64,000 nt of DNA from Fimenecus sp963590415 (GTDB lineage Bacteria > Bacillota > Clostridia > Oscillospirales > Acutalibacteraceae). This document shows positions 49,591 to 59,013 of this stretch, piece after piece. A program made the translations under genes and the position numbers. Within the stretch, counting starts at the first letter, position 1. Each line of letters opens with the position of its first letter. Where the stretch lies: contig CAVAPB010000009.1 of assembly GCA_963590415.1 (NCBI GenBank), positions 19,410 through 83,409 on the forward strand, read 5' to 3'. The notes below the pieces were generated by a model that made no database searches, had not been told where the DNA came from, and saw only the letters and a list, made by a program, of their open reading frames with translations.

Positions 49591-50952
49591 TTATAAAGTA
49601 ACTCCGTCCTTAAAAATTGCGATTTCACGGTAACCGTTTTTCTCGCTTTCGGTCAATCTTCCGTTTGCCGTGTCGATTATAAGCGAAAATAGCTCTTCGT
49701 CCGTTCCCGACTGTGCGTCAAAATCAATCCAATGCGGCTTTTTACGGTAAAGCGCAGTGTTTGTGGATATTTTTACCGTCGGCACCGGAGCTCCGAGCGG
49801 CGTGCCCCTACCCGTTGAAAACAGTATCATATGACAACCCGAAGCCGCAAGGTCGGTTACGGCAACCATATCGTTGCCGGGTCCCCAAAGCAGGGAAAGC
49901 CCTTGCTTTTTAATCTTTTCGGCATATCCGAGCACATCGCTAACAGGAGAACATCCGCCCTTTTGCACACAGCCGAGTGATTTTTCCTCAAGCGTGGTAA
50001 TTCCGCCCGCCTTGTTGCCTGGAGACGGATTTTCGCTTATCGGCTGACCGTGTGAAATGAAATATTCCTTAAAGCCGTTTATCATAGAAACCGTTTTTTC
50101 GAAAACAGCTTCGTCAACACAGCGGTTCATAAGCATCTGCTCTGCACCGAACATTTCCGGAACTTCCGTGAGCACCGCACAGGCGCCCATAGAAACGAGC
50201 GTGTCCGCCGTTCTGCCGATCATCGGGTTTGCGGTTATTCCCGAAAGTCCGTCGCTTCCGCCGCATTTGAGGCCGATTTTAAGCATGGAAGCGGGAACCT
50301 CCTGCCTTGTGTCCTTTGCAGCTCTCGCTTTCAATTCCTCTATGAGCCTTACACCCTCTGAGATTTCGTCCTCGCAGTCCTGAACATTCAGAAATCTGAC
50401 GCGCTCTTCGTCATACTCTCCGAGTACCGTTTTTAGGCTTCCTATATTGTTGTTTTCACAACCAAGCCCGAGCACAAGCACTCCGCCTGCGTTTGGGTGG
50501 GTTATGAGCGAAGCCAGAACCTTTTGCGTGTTCTCAAAATCTCCGCCGAGCTGACTGCACCCGTACGGATGCGAAAACGAAAACGCCCCCGTCTTTCGAG
50601 CCAATATCTCCGCCGTCTTGTTCACACAGCCGACGGTATTTATTATAAAAATATCGTTTCTTATGCCTATTTCGCCGTTTTTGCGGACATACGCCGAAAT
50701 TGTGACGGGCGGTATTTTTTCAAATTCCGTCTGCGTTTTTTCGTATTTATATTCGGTAATACCCGACAGAGCGGTTTTCATATTTTCCGTATGCACCCTG
50801 TCGCCCTTTTTGATAAAGGCGGTCGCTTTACCTATCGGATAGCCGTATTTGGTAATCTCTTCTCCGACTTCAATGTCACGAAGCGCATATTTGTGCCCGT
50901 CGTCAAGATTTACTTTTACATTGTCCCGTTCGTTTATAACGATAAAACCCAC
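49591..50952 (-). CDS. uxaA: Altronate dehydratase
   Basis: Dehydrates D-altronate to 2-keto-3-deoxygluconate in galacturonate breakdown. The 453-residue protein contains the N-terminal SAF domain (1-95; DNVKVNLDDGHKYALRDIEVGEEI) and the C-terminal dehydratase domain with GCSQLGGDFENTQKVLASL, GLGCENNNIG, LKCGGSDGLSGITANP and FSTGRGTPLGAPVPTVKISTN. Start GTG 50952 is defined by GGGAGG seven bases upstream; it overlaps the uxaB 3' end by 19 bases. With uxaB it forms the middle of the pathway; isomerase, kinase and aldolase genes are not in the window. Confidence 0.94.
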   Translation of the reverse strand: MGFIVINERDNVKVNLDDGHKYALRDIEVGEEITKYGYPIGKATAFIKKGDRVHTENMKTALSGITEYKYEKTQTEFEKIPPVTISAYVRKNGEIGIRNDIFIINTVGCVNKTAEILARKTGAFSFSHPYGCSQLGGDFENTQKVLASLITHPNAGGVLVLGLGCENNNIGSLKTVLGEYDEERVRFLNVQDCEDEISEGVRLIEELKARAAKDTRQEVPASMLKIGLKCGGSDGLSGITANPMIGRTADTLVSMGACAVLTEVPEMFGAEQMLMNRCVDEAVFEKTVSMINGFKEYFISHGQPISENPSPGNKAGGITTLEEKSLGCVQKGGCSPVSDVLGYAEKIKKQGLSLLWGPGNDMVAVTDLAASGCHMILFSTGRGTPLGAPVPTVKISTNTALYRKKPHWIDFDAQSGTDEELFSLIIDTANGRLTESEKNGYREIAIFKDGVTL

Positions 50953-52262
50953 GCGAGCGCCTCCCTTATTCCGAGTTCCTCTATTTTGCCGTAACAAAGC
51001 TGTGTGGCAGGCAAAAGATATGATATATCCTTGCCCCACAGCTCGACATTCGCAAGAATGGCGCCGAGGCTGTTTCCTTTTATGTAATCGACAGCCGCCT
51101 TGACATCCTTAGGCTCACAGGTCTTATAGTAATAAACAAGGCTTGCAAGCGAAAAGCACAGCGGTACGGGAATTTCCCCGCCTGCGCTTACCGTATCGTC
51201 AACCGTCGGCAGAACCCTTGCGGAAAATTTACTTACGGAATTTAGTGAAATCGACTCCCAACGGTGTGCGAGATACGGATTGCGGAAGCGTTCGAGCACA
51301 GCCTTTGCAAAATTCAGATTGCTTTCGTTTTCACCGAGCACGGGTAAGATACAGCCGTACAGGCAGGCGTGCAGGAATTCCGACAGCTGCTTATCCTCAA
51401 CCGCTTCGCTGACCGTTTCGACTTTGCACAGCAGCGCGGGAAAAACAAGCGAGGTGTGCGAGCCGTTGAGGACCCTGACCTTACGCTTTTTATACTGCGA
51501 CACGCTGTCTGTCCATATGACATTCACTCCGCCCGTTCCAAGAGGAAGTTCATTTTCAAAATTGCCCTCGATAACCCACAAATGATACGGTTCGGCAGCA
51601 TCTAAGAGCATATCACTCTCGCCTATGCGTTCAAACAGCTTTTCGCTCTCGCTTTTCGGGAAGCCCGAAACAATGCGGTCGACAAGCGTGTTACAAAAGC
51701 TGTTTTCGCCGACAACCCACCGTGTAAAAGCCTCCCCGAGTGCCCACTGCTCGGCATATTTGAGCACGCAGGCTTTTAGTTCGTCTGCGTTGTTGTCGAT
51801 AAGCTCGCAAGCAAGGATTATAAAGCCTCCGAGCCCGGACTTAAAGCGTTCAAAGAGAAGCCTTGTAAGCTTACCCGGGAACGAGCTCTGGGGCTTGTCG
51901 GAAAATTCGCAGGAACTGTCATATACAATTCCCGCCTCCGTCGTATTGGAAACAATAAATCTCATATCGGGGTTATGTGCAAGGCTTAAAAAGCCGTCAA
52001 AATCCGCATTGGCGTTTACACAGCGGCTTATGCTGTTGATTTCACGCACACTGTTAACATTTTCGCCGTTTTCTACGCCTCTGACAAGCAGATGGTATTT
52101 GCCGTTTTGAGCGTTGATTGTATCGCCCGTCTTTGACGAGGTTGACTGCACAATAACAACAGAGCCGTCAAAAAGCCCTTTTTTATTCAAAGTATCAACA
52201 AATGCGTCCGCAAACGCCCTCAAAAAGTTTCCGCTTCCGAACTGAATTATTTTTTCTCTCAT
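50934..52262 (-). CDS. uxaB: Tagaturonate reductase (altronate oxidoreductase)
   Basis: NADH-dependent reduction of D-tagaturonate to D-altronate. A 442-residue long-chain mannitol-dehydrogenase-type protein: N-terminal Rossmann motif IIQFGSGNFLRAFADAF, FIVSNTTEAGI, and the C-terminal catalytic region with VRVLNGSHTSLVFPALL and YLAHRWESISLNSVSKFSARVLP (catalytic Lys/Asn helix). Start ATG 52262 has GGAG six bases upstream; earlier in-frame ATGs at 52274 and 52298 lack one. The next gene, uxaA, overlaps its end, so translation is coupled. Confidence 0.92.
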   Translation of the reverse strand: MREKIIQFGSGNFLRAFADAFVDTLNKKGLFDGSVVIVQSTSSKTGDTINAQNGKYHLLVRGVENGENVNSVREINSISRCVNANADFDGFLSLAHNPDMRFIVSNTTEAGIVYDSSCEFSDKPQSSFPGKLTRLLFERFKSGLGGFIILACELIDNNADELKACVLKYAEQWALGEAFTRWVVGENSFCNTLVDRIVSGFPKSESEKLFERIGESDMLLDAAEPYHLWVIEGNFENELPLGTGGVNVIWTDSVSQYKKRKVRVLNGSHTSLVFPALLCKVETVSEAVEDKQLSEFLHACLYGCILPVLGENESNLNFAKAVLERFRNPYLAHRWESISLNSVSKFSARVLPTVDDTVSAGGEIPVPLCFSLASLVYYYKTCEPKDVKAAVDYIKGNSLGAILANVELWGKDISYLLPATQLCYGKIEELGIREALAWVLSL

Positions 52263-52390
52263 TTTCTTCTCCATGGTGTTCGCCGAATTTCGGCACATTT
52301 TTCTTTGCCCTTGTCATTACAGTATAACACAGAACACCTGATTTAGGTTACAAAAGCTATCAAATACATAAAATTTCAAACGCTTTTTCA

Positions 52391-53266
52391 TCAATCCTCT
52401 TCACGGTATTTAAGATATTCAATAAACTTCTGCGTGGCGGGAGCAGGGCGGCTGCTCCTTTTGGTCGCAAGGCAGATTTCACGGTAATACGGCACTGAAA
52501 GCGGTCTTATCTCCACCTTGTACGGTATTCTTTTGAGTATCATCGACGGCAAAATACCTATTCCCAAGCCCTTTTCCGCCATAGCCATAACCGCATAATC
52601 CTCCCATGCCGTAAAGCGGATTTCAGGATGCACTCCGCTTTGGCGCAGCAGATTGGAAACCTCGGTTTTTCCGCCGTTTTCAAGTAAGAGGAACGGCTGC
52701 CTGTCCAAATCCTCGATTTTTACACTTTTCCCTGCGGCAAAAGGATGACCGACAGGCAAAACCGCCATATATTCGTCACGCTTCAAGAACACGGTGTCGA
52801 AGCTTTGGCTCTTCGGTCGCCTTAAGAATCCGCAATCGACTCTGCCCTGCAATATCCAATTTTCAATCTCGGTATAATCTCCCAGCAGCATTTCGTATTC
52901 AATATTCGGATAATCCTCCCGAAGTCTTGAAAAAACATTAGGCAGCCAGTTTATGGCTACGCTCGAAAATGTTCCTATCTTTACAATTCCCGTCTCCGCG
53001 CCCTTGAGCTTCTGCACATAACCGTCAAGTTCCCTGCAGCCGTTAAGCATCTCACGCACTATGGGGAGAATTTGCTCGCCGCACGAGGTGAGCACAACGC
53101 CGTTTTTGCTTCTGTCAAGCAATTTTATACCCCAGTCCTCCTCAAGGTCAGCCACCATTTTGCTCACGGATGACTGTGCGTAGTTCAGCTCGCCTGCCGC
53201 CCTTGTAAAGCTGCCTTTTTCAGCCGTCTTTACAAAAGCCTGATATTTCAGCATATTGTTATCCAT
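52391..53266 (-). CDS. LysR family transcriptional regulator
   Basis: A 291-residue LysR regulator: N-terminal HTH (LKYQAFVKTAEKGSFTRAAGELNYAQSSVSKMVADLEEDWGIKLLDR) and a C-terminal effector-binding domain (GIVKIGTFSSVAINWLPNVFSRL onward, with PVGHPFA and GLGIGILPSMIL). It is upstream of uxaBA on the same strand and divergent from a MATE transporter whose start is 99 bases away. LysR genes usually regulate the divergent neighbour, so the transporter is the first candidate target, uxaBA the second. Confidence 0.93.
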   Translation of the reverse strand: MDNNMLKYQAFVKTAEKGSFTRAAGELNYAQSSVSKMVADLEEDWGIKLLDRSKNGVVLTSCGEQILPIVREMLNGCRELDGYVQKLKGAETGIVKIGTFSSVAINWLPNVFSRLREDYPNIEYEMLLGDYTEIENWILQGRVDCGFLRRPKSQSFDTVFLKRDEYMAVLPVGHPFAAGKSVKIEDLDRQPFLLLENGGKTEVSNLLRQSGVHPEIRFTAWEDYAVMAMAEKGLGIGILPSMILKRIPYKVEIRPLSVPYYREICLATKRSSRPAPATQKFIEYLKYREED

Positions 53267-53365
53267 ATATTATTCCTTTTTTCGATATTGATTATTTACA
53301 TTATTCGCTTTTTCTATTATAGCTCCTCATATATAATTATTCAAGAAAAATTCGGAGTTGATAAA

Positions 53366-54715
53366 ATGAATTCGGTAAAAAACACGGATATGCTAAACGG
53401 ACCAATTGCAAAGAAAATCATACTTTTCACGCTGCCTATAGCGCTAAGCAGTGTAATTCAACAGCTGTTCAATGCCGCCGACACGGCGATAGTCGGGCTT
53501 TGCGACAATGCCGACGCACTTGCGGCAGTCGGCACAAACACCGAGACCGTGGCGCTGATAGTTAGTGTTTCCTCGGGACTTTCGTTAGGCACAAATGTGC
53601 TTGTCGCAAACCGTATAGGTAAAAAACGATCCGCCGATATTCCGTCCGTCGCCGCCGTATCCGTTTTACTTGCCGCTGTTATAGGGGTTATCGCCTCTGC
53701 CGTATGTCAGTTGTGTGCCGAGCCGCTTTTGGAGCTTATTAAAACGCCTGCGGAAATTTTTTCTGCCGCCGAAAGCTACCTGAGAATATATATTATCGGT
53801 ATTCCGTTTTTGCTTTTGTACGATTTCGGAGCCGCCGTTTTGAGAGCACAGGGAAACAGCCGTTATCCGTTTACGGCACTTATCATATCGGGAGCGGTAA
53901 ATGTTGCACTTAACCTGATTTTCGTAACGATATTTGATTGGGGCGTTGCGGGAGTTTCTGCGGCAACGGATATTTCGACCGCCCTTGCTGCTTTTTCGGT
54001 ACTGTACAAATTAAAAAAAGACGGCTGTCTCAAGCTGTCCTCAAAAAAAGATTTATTCGGGTCGGGATATGTTTCGGAAATCCTCAAAACGGGAATACCG
54101 TCGGCAATACAGGGTGCCGTGTTCTGTTTTGCCAATATTTTCGTCCAGGCGGCTGTAAACCGCTTCGGCTCTGCCGCAATCGCAGGCAGTGCGGCGGCAA
54201 TGAATTTTGAATACTTTTCATATTACATCATTACCGCTTTCGGTCAGACCGCCACGACCTTTATCGGTCAGAATTATTCGGCAAAGCAATACGGCAGATG
54301 TAAAAAGATACTTCTGCTGTGTCTTGTGTTTTCGATTGCATCAAGTCTTTTAACGATAGTGCCGAATGTGATTTTCAGGTATCGTCTGTCCGAAATATTC
54401 TCCGACGACCCGACGGTTATCGAAAATGCGTCAAAGAGAATTATGTGCATACTCTTTTTTGAACCGCTTTGCAATCTGTTTGAAATACCCACGGGTGCGC
54501 TTCGAGGCACGGGTCACGCCCCGCTTGCCGCCGCAGGCACGGTAATCGGCACCTGCGTTTTCCGCATCGTCTGGATTTTTACGGTATTCAGAGTCCGCCC
54601 GTCGCTTGAAATGCTGTACATTGCCTTTCCGCTTTCGTGGGTTGTGACTGTTACCCTTGTCACAATTTGCCTCGCCTGTGTAAATCCGTTCCGAAGTTCC
54701 GATATAAAATCATAA
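53366..54715 (+). CDS. MATE family efflux transporter
   Basis: A 449-residue, 12-helix multidrug/toxin extrusion transporter, NorM/DinF-like. Recognisable elements: MLNGPIAKKIILFTLPIALSSVIQQLFNAADTAIVGLC (helices 1-2), VLRAQGNSRYPFTALIISGAVNVALNLIFV, AIQGAVFCFANIFVQAAVNRFGSAAIAGSAAA and TTFIGQNYSAKQYGRCKK. Start ATG 53366 is set by GGAG nine bases upstream; the open frame before it is AT-rich promoter DNA. It probably exports cationic drugs or metabolites using a Na+ or H+ gradient and is possibly controlled by the divergent LysR. Confidence 0.94.
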   Translation: MNSVKNTDMLNGPIAKKIILFTLPIALSSVIQQLFNAADTAIVGLCDNADALAAVGTNTETVALIVSVSSGLSLGTNVLVANRIGKKRSADIPSVAAVSVLLAAVIGVIASAVCQLCAEPLLELIKTPAEIFSAAESYLRIYIIGIPFLLLYDFGAAVLRAQGNSRYPFTALIISGAVNVALNLIFVTIFDWGVAGVSAATDISTALAAFSVLYKLKKDGCLKLSSKKDLFGSGYVSEILKTGIPSAIQGAVFCFANIFVQAAVNRFGSAAIAGSAAAMNFEYFSYYIITAFGQTATTFIGQNYSAKQYGRCKKILLLCLVFSIASSLLTIVPNVIFRYRLSEIFSDDPTVIENASKRIMCILFFEPLCNLFEIPTGALRGTGHAPLAAAGTVIGTCVFRIVWIFTVFRVRPSLEMLYIAFPLSWVVTVTLVTICLACVNPFRSSDIKS

Positions 54716-54743
54716 CCACCGGTTGCCCGATGGTTATGATTTT
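54706..54743. terminator. Bidirectional terminator at the end of the MATE gene and sugar operon
   Basis: AAAATCATAACCA/TGGTTATGATTTT, 13-bp stem with a 12-base loop; the left arm includes the MATE stop codon. It serves both convergent units. Confidence 0.88.
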
Positions 54744-54748
54744 ATGTC

Positions 54749-55705
54749 TTATTCGCTTTTTTCTTCAAAATTTATACGCTTTTCCTCAACGACAAGCGGT
54801 CGCTTCATAACCTTGGTGTTTATATTCAGCACATACTCACCAAGCAATCCGATGAAGAACAACTGTATAGAGCCGAGAACAAATACGCCTATGAGTATCG
54901 GCGCATTTCCCGCAGGGAATGTATCCCAATTACACAGCTTGAGTATAAGATACACAAACGCTACAAGCAGACTTATGACAGACATTAAAAATCCGCCGAT
55001 TGTAGCTATACGCAAGCCTATTTTCGTATACGAGGTAAACGAGAGCATAGCCGCGTCATAGAGTGTGTAAAAATTATTATGTGTTTTACCTGCACGGCGT
55101 TTAGGCTGATCGTAGGGGATTTCCTTGCGTCTGAAACCAAGCTCAGCAACTATACCACGCAGGAACGGCGACGGATCGTCAAGCGTCCTGAGAACTTCGA
55201 CAAAGCTCTTATCATAGAGCCCCGAGCCGGTAAAATGCTCAATCTGCTCGACATCCGAGAATTTTTTAATAACCTTATAGTAACAGCTGCGAAGGAATCG
55301 GATAAGCTTGTTTTCGCGGCTGGTCGTCTTTATTCCGATTACGATTTTGTATCCGTTTTCCCACTCGGCAAGATATTTCGGTATCAATTCGACAGGGTCC
55401 TGAAAATCACAGCACATACTTATCGTACAGTCACCCGTAGTCTGGCAAATGCCGTAATACGGAGAATTGAACTGACCGAAATTCTTTGCGTTGAAAATAG
55501 CCTTTATACGCTTGTCCCGTCTGCATATTTCCGTGAGCAGCGGGCGCGTGTTGTCAGAGGAGTCGTTATCAATAAATACAAGCTCCCAATCATACTGAGG
55601 CAATTCGTTTTCAAAAACATTGCGTATTGCCTCAGACATAGGTACTACATTTTCTTCCTCATTATAGCACGGTATCAAAACGCTTACCTTTTTTTTGTTT
55701 TCCAT
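54749..55705 (-). CDS. GtrB/DPM-like polyprenyl-phosphate glycosyltransferase (GT2)
   Basis: A 318-residue family 2 glycosyltransferase with two C-terminal membrane helices (about 225-250 and 265-290), the architecture of enzymes that move a sugar from a nucleotide to undecaprenyl phosphate (GtrB, ArnC, dolichyl-phosphate mannose synthase). Motifs: VLIPCYNEEENVVPM, VFIDNDSSDNT, the metal-site variant CCDFQDPVEL, HFTGSGLYDKSF and YDQPKRRAGKT. Start ATG 55705 (MENKKKV) has GAGGG upstream. It is the last gene of the sugar operon, so the transferred sugar is probably the CDP-sugar made upstream (inference). Confidence 0.9.
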   Translation of the reverse strand: MENKKKVSVLIPCYNEEENVVPMSEAIRNVFENELPQYDWELVFIDNDSSDNTRPLLTEICRRDKRIKAIFNAKNFGQFNSPYYGICQTTGDCTISMCCDFQDPVELIPKYLAEWENGYKIVIGIKTTSRENKLIRFLRSCYYKVIKKFSDVEQIEHFTGSGLYDKSFVEVLRTLDDPSPFLRGIVAELGFRRKEIPYDQPKRRAGKTHNNFYTLYDAAMLSFTSYTKIGLRIATIGGFLMSVISLLVAFVYLILKLCNWDTFPAGNAPILIGVFVLGSIQLFFIGLLGEYVLNINTKVMKRPLVVEEKRINFEEKSE

Positions 55706-56628
55706 CAATATCCCTCGCTTTTGAGCCACTCATAGGTTCTTTTTATGCCCTCTTCAAAGCTTATCTGTGAAGTAAAGCCGGTATCTGCCGTAAGCTCCGA
55801 AATATCGGCGCAAAGATACATAACCTGATCCTTGTTGTATGGCAGCTCTCCTATGCCTATTTCGGCATTCGGATTTATTATATCTCTCATTTCAAGCATA
55901 TAATCCCTGAGCTTTCGGGTACTGCCCGTGCCCAAGGGATAAACAGCTCCGTCCTTGCCCTTTTCGCCCATCATATAAAAAGCAATGGCAATATCGTCGC
56001 AATGCATAAAGTCCCAATCCTGCTCGCCTGCCGTGAACGGACAGTGCTCGCCGTGCATCATTTTAATGATTGAGGACGGAATTATCGCATTGGGATTTCC
56101 CTTTTGACCGTAGACACTGAGTATCCTTGTCCAAATGTGTCGGACACCGAGATTCTGAGCATAAAGACGGCTGAGATTTCCCGCCGCAAGCTTTGCTATA
56201 CCGTATCCGTTGACCGGTGCGGCAGGGGTTTTCGCAGTGAGCTTTTCGCCCACAGGACCGTATTCTGCCTGTGAGCCTGCGCCTATAAAGCACTCGCACG
56301 AGAGCTTTGACGCAAGAGTTACAGCGTCGAGCGTGTAACGGATGTTGTCGCTTTGAAGATAAGCGTCATCCCTGACCCCGCCGAATGTTCCGAGCCATGC
56401 AAAGTGATAAAGCACATCGCATTTCTCATTTATTTTATCGGCAACTGCAGGAAGCTCCGAAATATCGGCGTCAATGGCGGTTACAAGAGGATTTTTAAAG
56501 AAATCGTCATTTCTCGGCTCACCCGGCTTACAAAGAGCGTATACCTTAACGCCCTTGTCTACCAAGAGTCTTATAAGTGCCGAGGCTATCATACCTGTCG
56601 AGCCTGTAATTACGGCTGTTTTCATCAT
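55705..56628 (-). CDS. NAD(P)-dependent SDR epimerase/reductase of the CDP-sugar operon
   Basis: A 307-residue extended SDR. It has the nucleotide motif TGSTGMIASALIRLL, HFAWLGTFGG, FIGAGSQAEYG, the catalytic NGYGIAKLAAG (YxxxK, about residue 142) and RILSVYGQKGNPNAIIPSSII. Position directly after the ThDP enzyme fits the reductase step of yersiniose-type synthesis (YerF role) that would reduce the branched keto sugar, but CDP-sugar epimerases such as abequose or tyvelose enzymes are also SDRs, so the exact reaction is open. Start ATG 56628 has AGGAG five bases upstream; ATG 56625 is equally possible. Confidence 0.88.
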   Translation of the reverse strand: MMKTAVITGSTGMIASALIRLLVDKGVKVYALCKPGEPRNDDFFKNPLVTAIDADISELPAVADKINEKCDVLYHFAWLGTFGGVRDDAYLQSDNIRYTLDAVTLASKLSCECFIGAGSQAEYGPVGEKLTAKTPAAPVNGYGIAKLAAGNLSRLYAQNLGVRHIWTRILSVYGQKGNPNAIIPSSIIKMMHGEHCPFTAGEQDWDFMHCDDIAIAFYMMGEKGKDGAVYPLGTGSTRKLRDYMLEMRDIINPNAEIGIGELPYNKDQVMYLCADISELTADTGFTSQISFEEGIKRTYEWLKSEGY

Positions 56629-56654
56629 ATCTTCTCCTACTTTCGAAGATGAGG

Positions 56655-58496
56655 TCATTCCTCAATCATCGGAATAAACATATTGGATTTAAGTTCCTCA
56701 CGGTCAAGGAACGGAGCAAGGTCCTCAAGCGGCGGACTGACAAGCCGTCCGTCCTCAAGACGCTTTGTACTGCTCTTTGGCTCCCAGACCTGTACGGTAT
56801 CGGTAAATATCTCACAAAAAGCATATCCGTCAACGGCAAGCGTGTCAGCGACAGCCTTTTTCATCTCTTCATTGCTGTGAGCACAGAAATACGGCATACC
56901 GAATGCCTCAGCTATTCTTTTATACTCGGGGAACGAAAGGTCTCCGCTTTCGGGTCCGATACCGACCTTGCAATGTTCCTTAAACAAATTGTTCTGCGTC
57001 AGCCTTATGCTGTGATAGCCCTGATTGTTTATAAGGAAAACCTTTACGGGAAGCCTGTTAGTTACAATGGTCTGCAACTCCTGCAAATTCATCATAATAC
57101 TTCCGTCGCCCTCAAGGCAAATCGTATCTTGTCTGCCGCCGGCTATGCAAAGACCGATTGCCGCGGGAAGCCCGTAACCCATACTTGCAATTGCGCTGTT
57201 TATTATAAAGCGCGTACCTTTTTTTATCGTCCAATTCTGATGTCCCACAACGCAGCACGCGCCGTTGCTTACGGCAGTAAGCGAATTTTCGGGAAGCGAA
57301 TCGGAAAGATGCTTAATAAAGGCAAAAACATTTGCAGTCTCTCCGTTTTCTTTATAATGTCTCGGAAGCGTTGCAGGGTATTTTTTCTTCCACTCAACGC
57401 ATTTTTCTCTCCAAGCGTGATTTTTGCAAACGGGGAGCTCAGCGTTTTCGGTGCGGCGGATTATCGCCTCAAGAAAATCCTTTGCGTCGGCAAAAACAGG
57501 CATATCGACATGAATGGTCGGCTTCTTAAATTCAGCCTTATCAATATCAACCATTATGACCTCTGCTGCTCTTGCCCAGGTGTCAAAGCTGTATCCCGTC
57601 TGGCGTATGCTTATTCTTGTACCTATGGCAAGAAGCAAATCGGAGTTCTGAACGGCAAAGTTTCCCGGTCTGTCGCCCATATTTCCGCCTCTGCCGCAAT
57701 AAAGAGGATTGTCGTCCTCTATAAGGTCAACGCTGTTCCAATAGGTTACAACCGGAACACCCAAACGCTCTGCCGCCTTTTGGAATGCTTCAAAGCCGCC
57801 CGAAAGGCGTATACCGCCGCCGGCATATATTACGGGACGCTCGGCTTTTGCTATTTTTGAAAGAACCGTGTCAACGATTTCATCGCTGACAGGCTCGGGT
57901 AAAGCTTTATCGTCTTCTGTCGGGTCATAGCCCCTGAGAGACTCTGTTTCAATATATCCGCCCTGATAGTTGACGGGAATGTCAATCCATACAGGACCGG
58001 GTCTGCCCGTAGTTGCAAGATGCCACGCCTTTTCAAGCATATAACGAATATCCTCGGGCTTTTCAAGCATTGCGGCATATTTACACATACAGGACACCGA
58101 ATTTGTAATGTCAAACTCCTGATCGCCCACAGCTCTCAGCGGTAAGCCGTCTGTAAACTGCATTGCATAGCGTGCCGTCGTATCATATCTAACCTGTCCG
58201 CTTATGACAAACATCGGTATCGAATCAAGCCAGCCTCCGACAACTCCCGTTATGGCATTAGTACCGCCAGGACCTGTTGTTACGCAAAGTGCCGCTATTT
58301 TATTGTTTAGCCTTGCGTAGCTTTCTGCCGCTATTGCGCTTGCCTGCTCATGATGGTTGTATGTGCAGCGTATTTTTTCATGATGTCCGAAAGCGTCGTT
58401 AAGGTGCATCGCGCCGCCGCCGACAACCGTAAAGCAGTCCGTAACGCCGTGAGAAGCCAAAAAGTCGGCAACATAATCAGCCAATCTTATTTTCAT
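56655..58496 (-). CDS. ThDP-dependent enzyme, acetolactate-synthase-like (YerE-type candidate)
   Basis: A 613-residue three-domain thiamine-diphosphate enzyme. Catalytic Glu50 lies in YNHHEQASAIAAESYAR; TTGPGGTNAITGVVGGWLDS and ISGQVRYDTTARYAMQ follow; the central domain has PVIYAGGGIRLSG; the cofactor motif is GDGSIMMNLQELQTIV with NNQGY in the C-terminal domain. Sequence alone resembles acetolactate synthase, but its place after rfbFGH points to YerE, which adds a two-carbon unit from pyruvate to C4 of a CDP-3,6-dideoxy-4-keto sugar in yersiniose synthesis (established for Yersinia). I infer the same chemistry here; a small-subunit ilvN gene is not adjacent. Confidence 0.9.
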   Translation of the reverse strand: MKIRLADYVADFLASHGVTDCFTVVGGGAMHLNDAFGHHEKIRCTYNHHEQASAIAAESYARLNNKIAALCVTTGPGGTNAITGVVGGWLDSIPMFVISGQVRYDTTARYAMQFTDGLPLRAVGDQEFDITNSVSCMCKYAAMLEKPEDIRYMLEKAWHLATTGRPGPVWIDIPVNYQGGYIETESLRGYDPTEDDKALPEPVSDEIVDTVLSKIAKAERPVIYAGGGIRLSGGFEAFQKAAERLGVPVVTYWNSVDLIEDDNPLYCGRGGNMGDRPGNFAVQNSDLLLAIGTRISIRQTGYSFDTWARAAEVIMVDIDKAEFKKPTIHVDMPVFADAKDFLEAIIRRTENAELPVCKNHAWREKCVEWKKKYPATLPRHYKENGETANVFAFIKHLSDSLPENSLTAVSNGACCVVGHQNWTIKKGTRFIINSAIASMGYGLPAAIGLCIAGGRQDTICLEGDGSIMMNLQELQTIVTNRLPVKVFLINNQGYHSIRLTQNNLFKEHCKVGIGPESGDLSFPEYKRIAEAFGMPYFCAHSNEEMKKAVADTLAVDGYAFCEIFTDTVQVWEPKSSTKRLEDGRLVSPPLEDLAPFLDREELKSNMFIPMIEE

Positions 58497-59013
58497 CTTT
58501 TATTTCCCTCTCTTTAGGTTTTGTTTTGAATGCCCAGAATTTGTTAAGCAAGAAATTAAGCGGTATTGTAACTACCAACGAGCCAAGACTTGCTATATAA
58601 TACGGTATTCCCATGTTTTTAAGCACGACCTTGATAGCGGGCGACAAAACAAGTCCCGTTACGCCATAGCATATTACGGTTTTGAAATATGACTTCAAGT
58701 GTTCGGAGAAGGTCTTTTCCCCTGAGGAGAAGACATAACGGTTGTTCCAATAATATGAATTTGTAACGCTTATAATAAATGCGAGTATGGAAGCAAAAAC
58801 AGTCTTGAGCGTTTCCGCCTGCGTTGTTATCCCCATAGAGGACAGCAGGCTTATCAAGGAAACAAACTCCGCCTTTGCAAAAAGCACATAGAAGCAGAGC
58901 AGGTCTATACCGTATGAAATAGCGGTGTTTGACACTCCGACAATGCCGAATTTGACAAACTGAACAAGCGGCGCTATTTTTTCGTTTTTAAGCAACTGCT
59001 TCAGCTTATCCAT
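58477..59013 (-). CDS. GtrA-like flippase-family membrane protein
   Basis: A 178-residue protein with four predicted membrane helices, matching GtrA (about 120-180 residues): FVKFGIVGVSNTAISYGIDLLCFYVLF, then SVTNSYYWNNRYVF and SLVVTIPLNFLLNKFWAF. GtrA proteins flip undecaprenyl-phosphate-linked sugars to the outer face of the membrane. ATG 59013 has GAGG nine bases upstream and overlaps the rfbH end. It sits between rfbH and the ThDP enzyme, beside a GtrB-like GT2 and a GT-C enzyme, so all parts of a GtrABC-type system are present. Confidence 0.9.
   Translation of the reverse strand: MDKLKQLLKNEKIAPLVQFVKFGIVGVSNTAISYGIDLLCFYVLFAKAEFVSLISLLSSMGITTQAETLKTVFASILAFIISVTNSYYWNNRYVFSSGEKTFSEHLKSYFKTVICYGVTGLVLSPAIKVVLKNMGIPYYIASLGSLVVTIPLNFLLNKFWAFKTKPKEREIKDENKIG

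Noticed and set aside
56649..57860. A 403-codon frame antisense to the ThDP enzyme
   Set aside because: The opposite strand carries an obvious enzyme with all cofactor motifs; the antisense frame has no recognisable domain.
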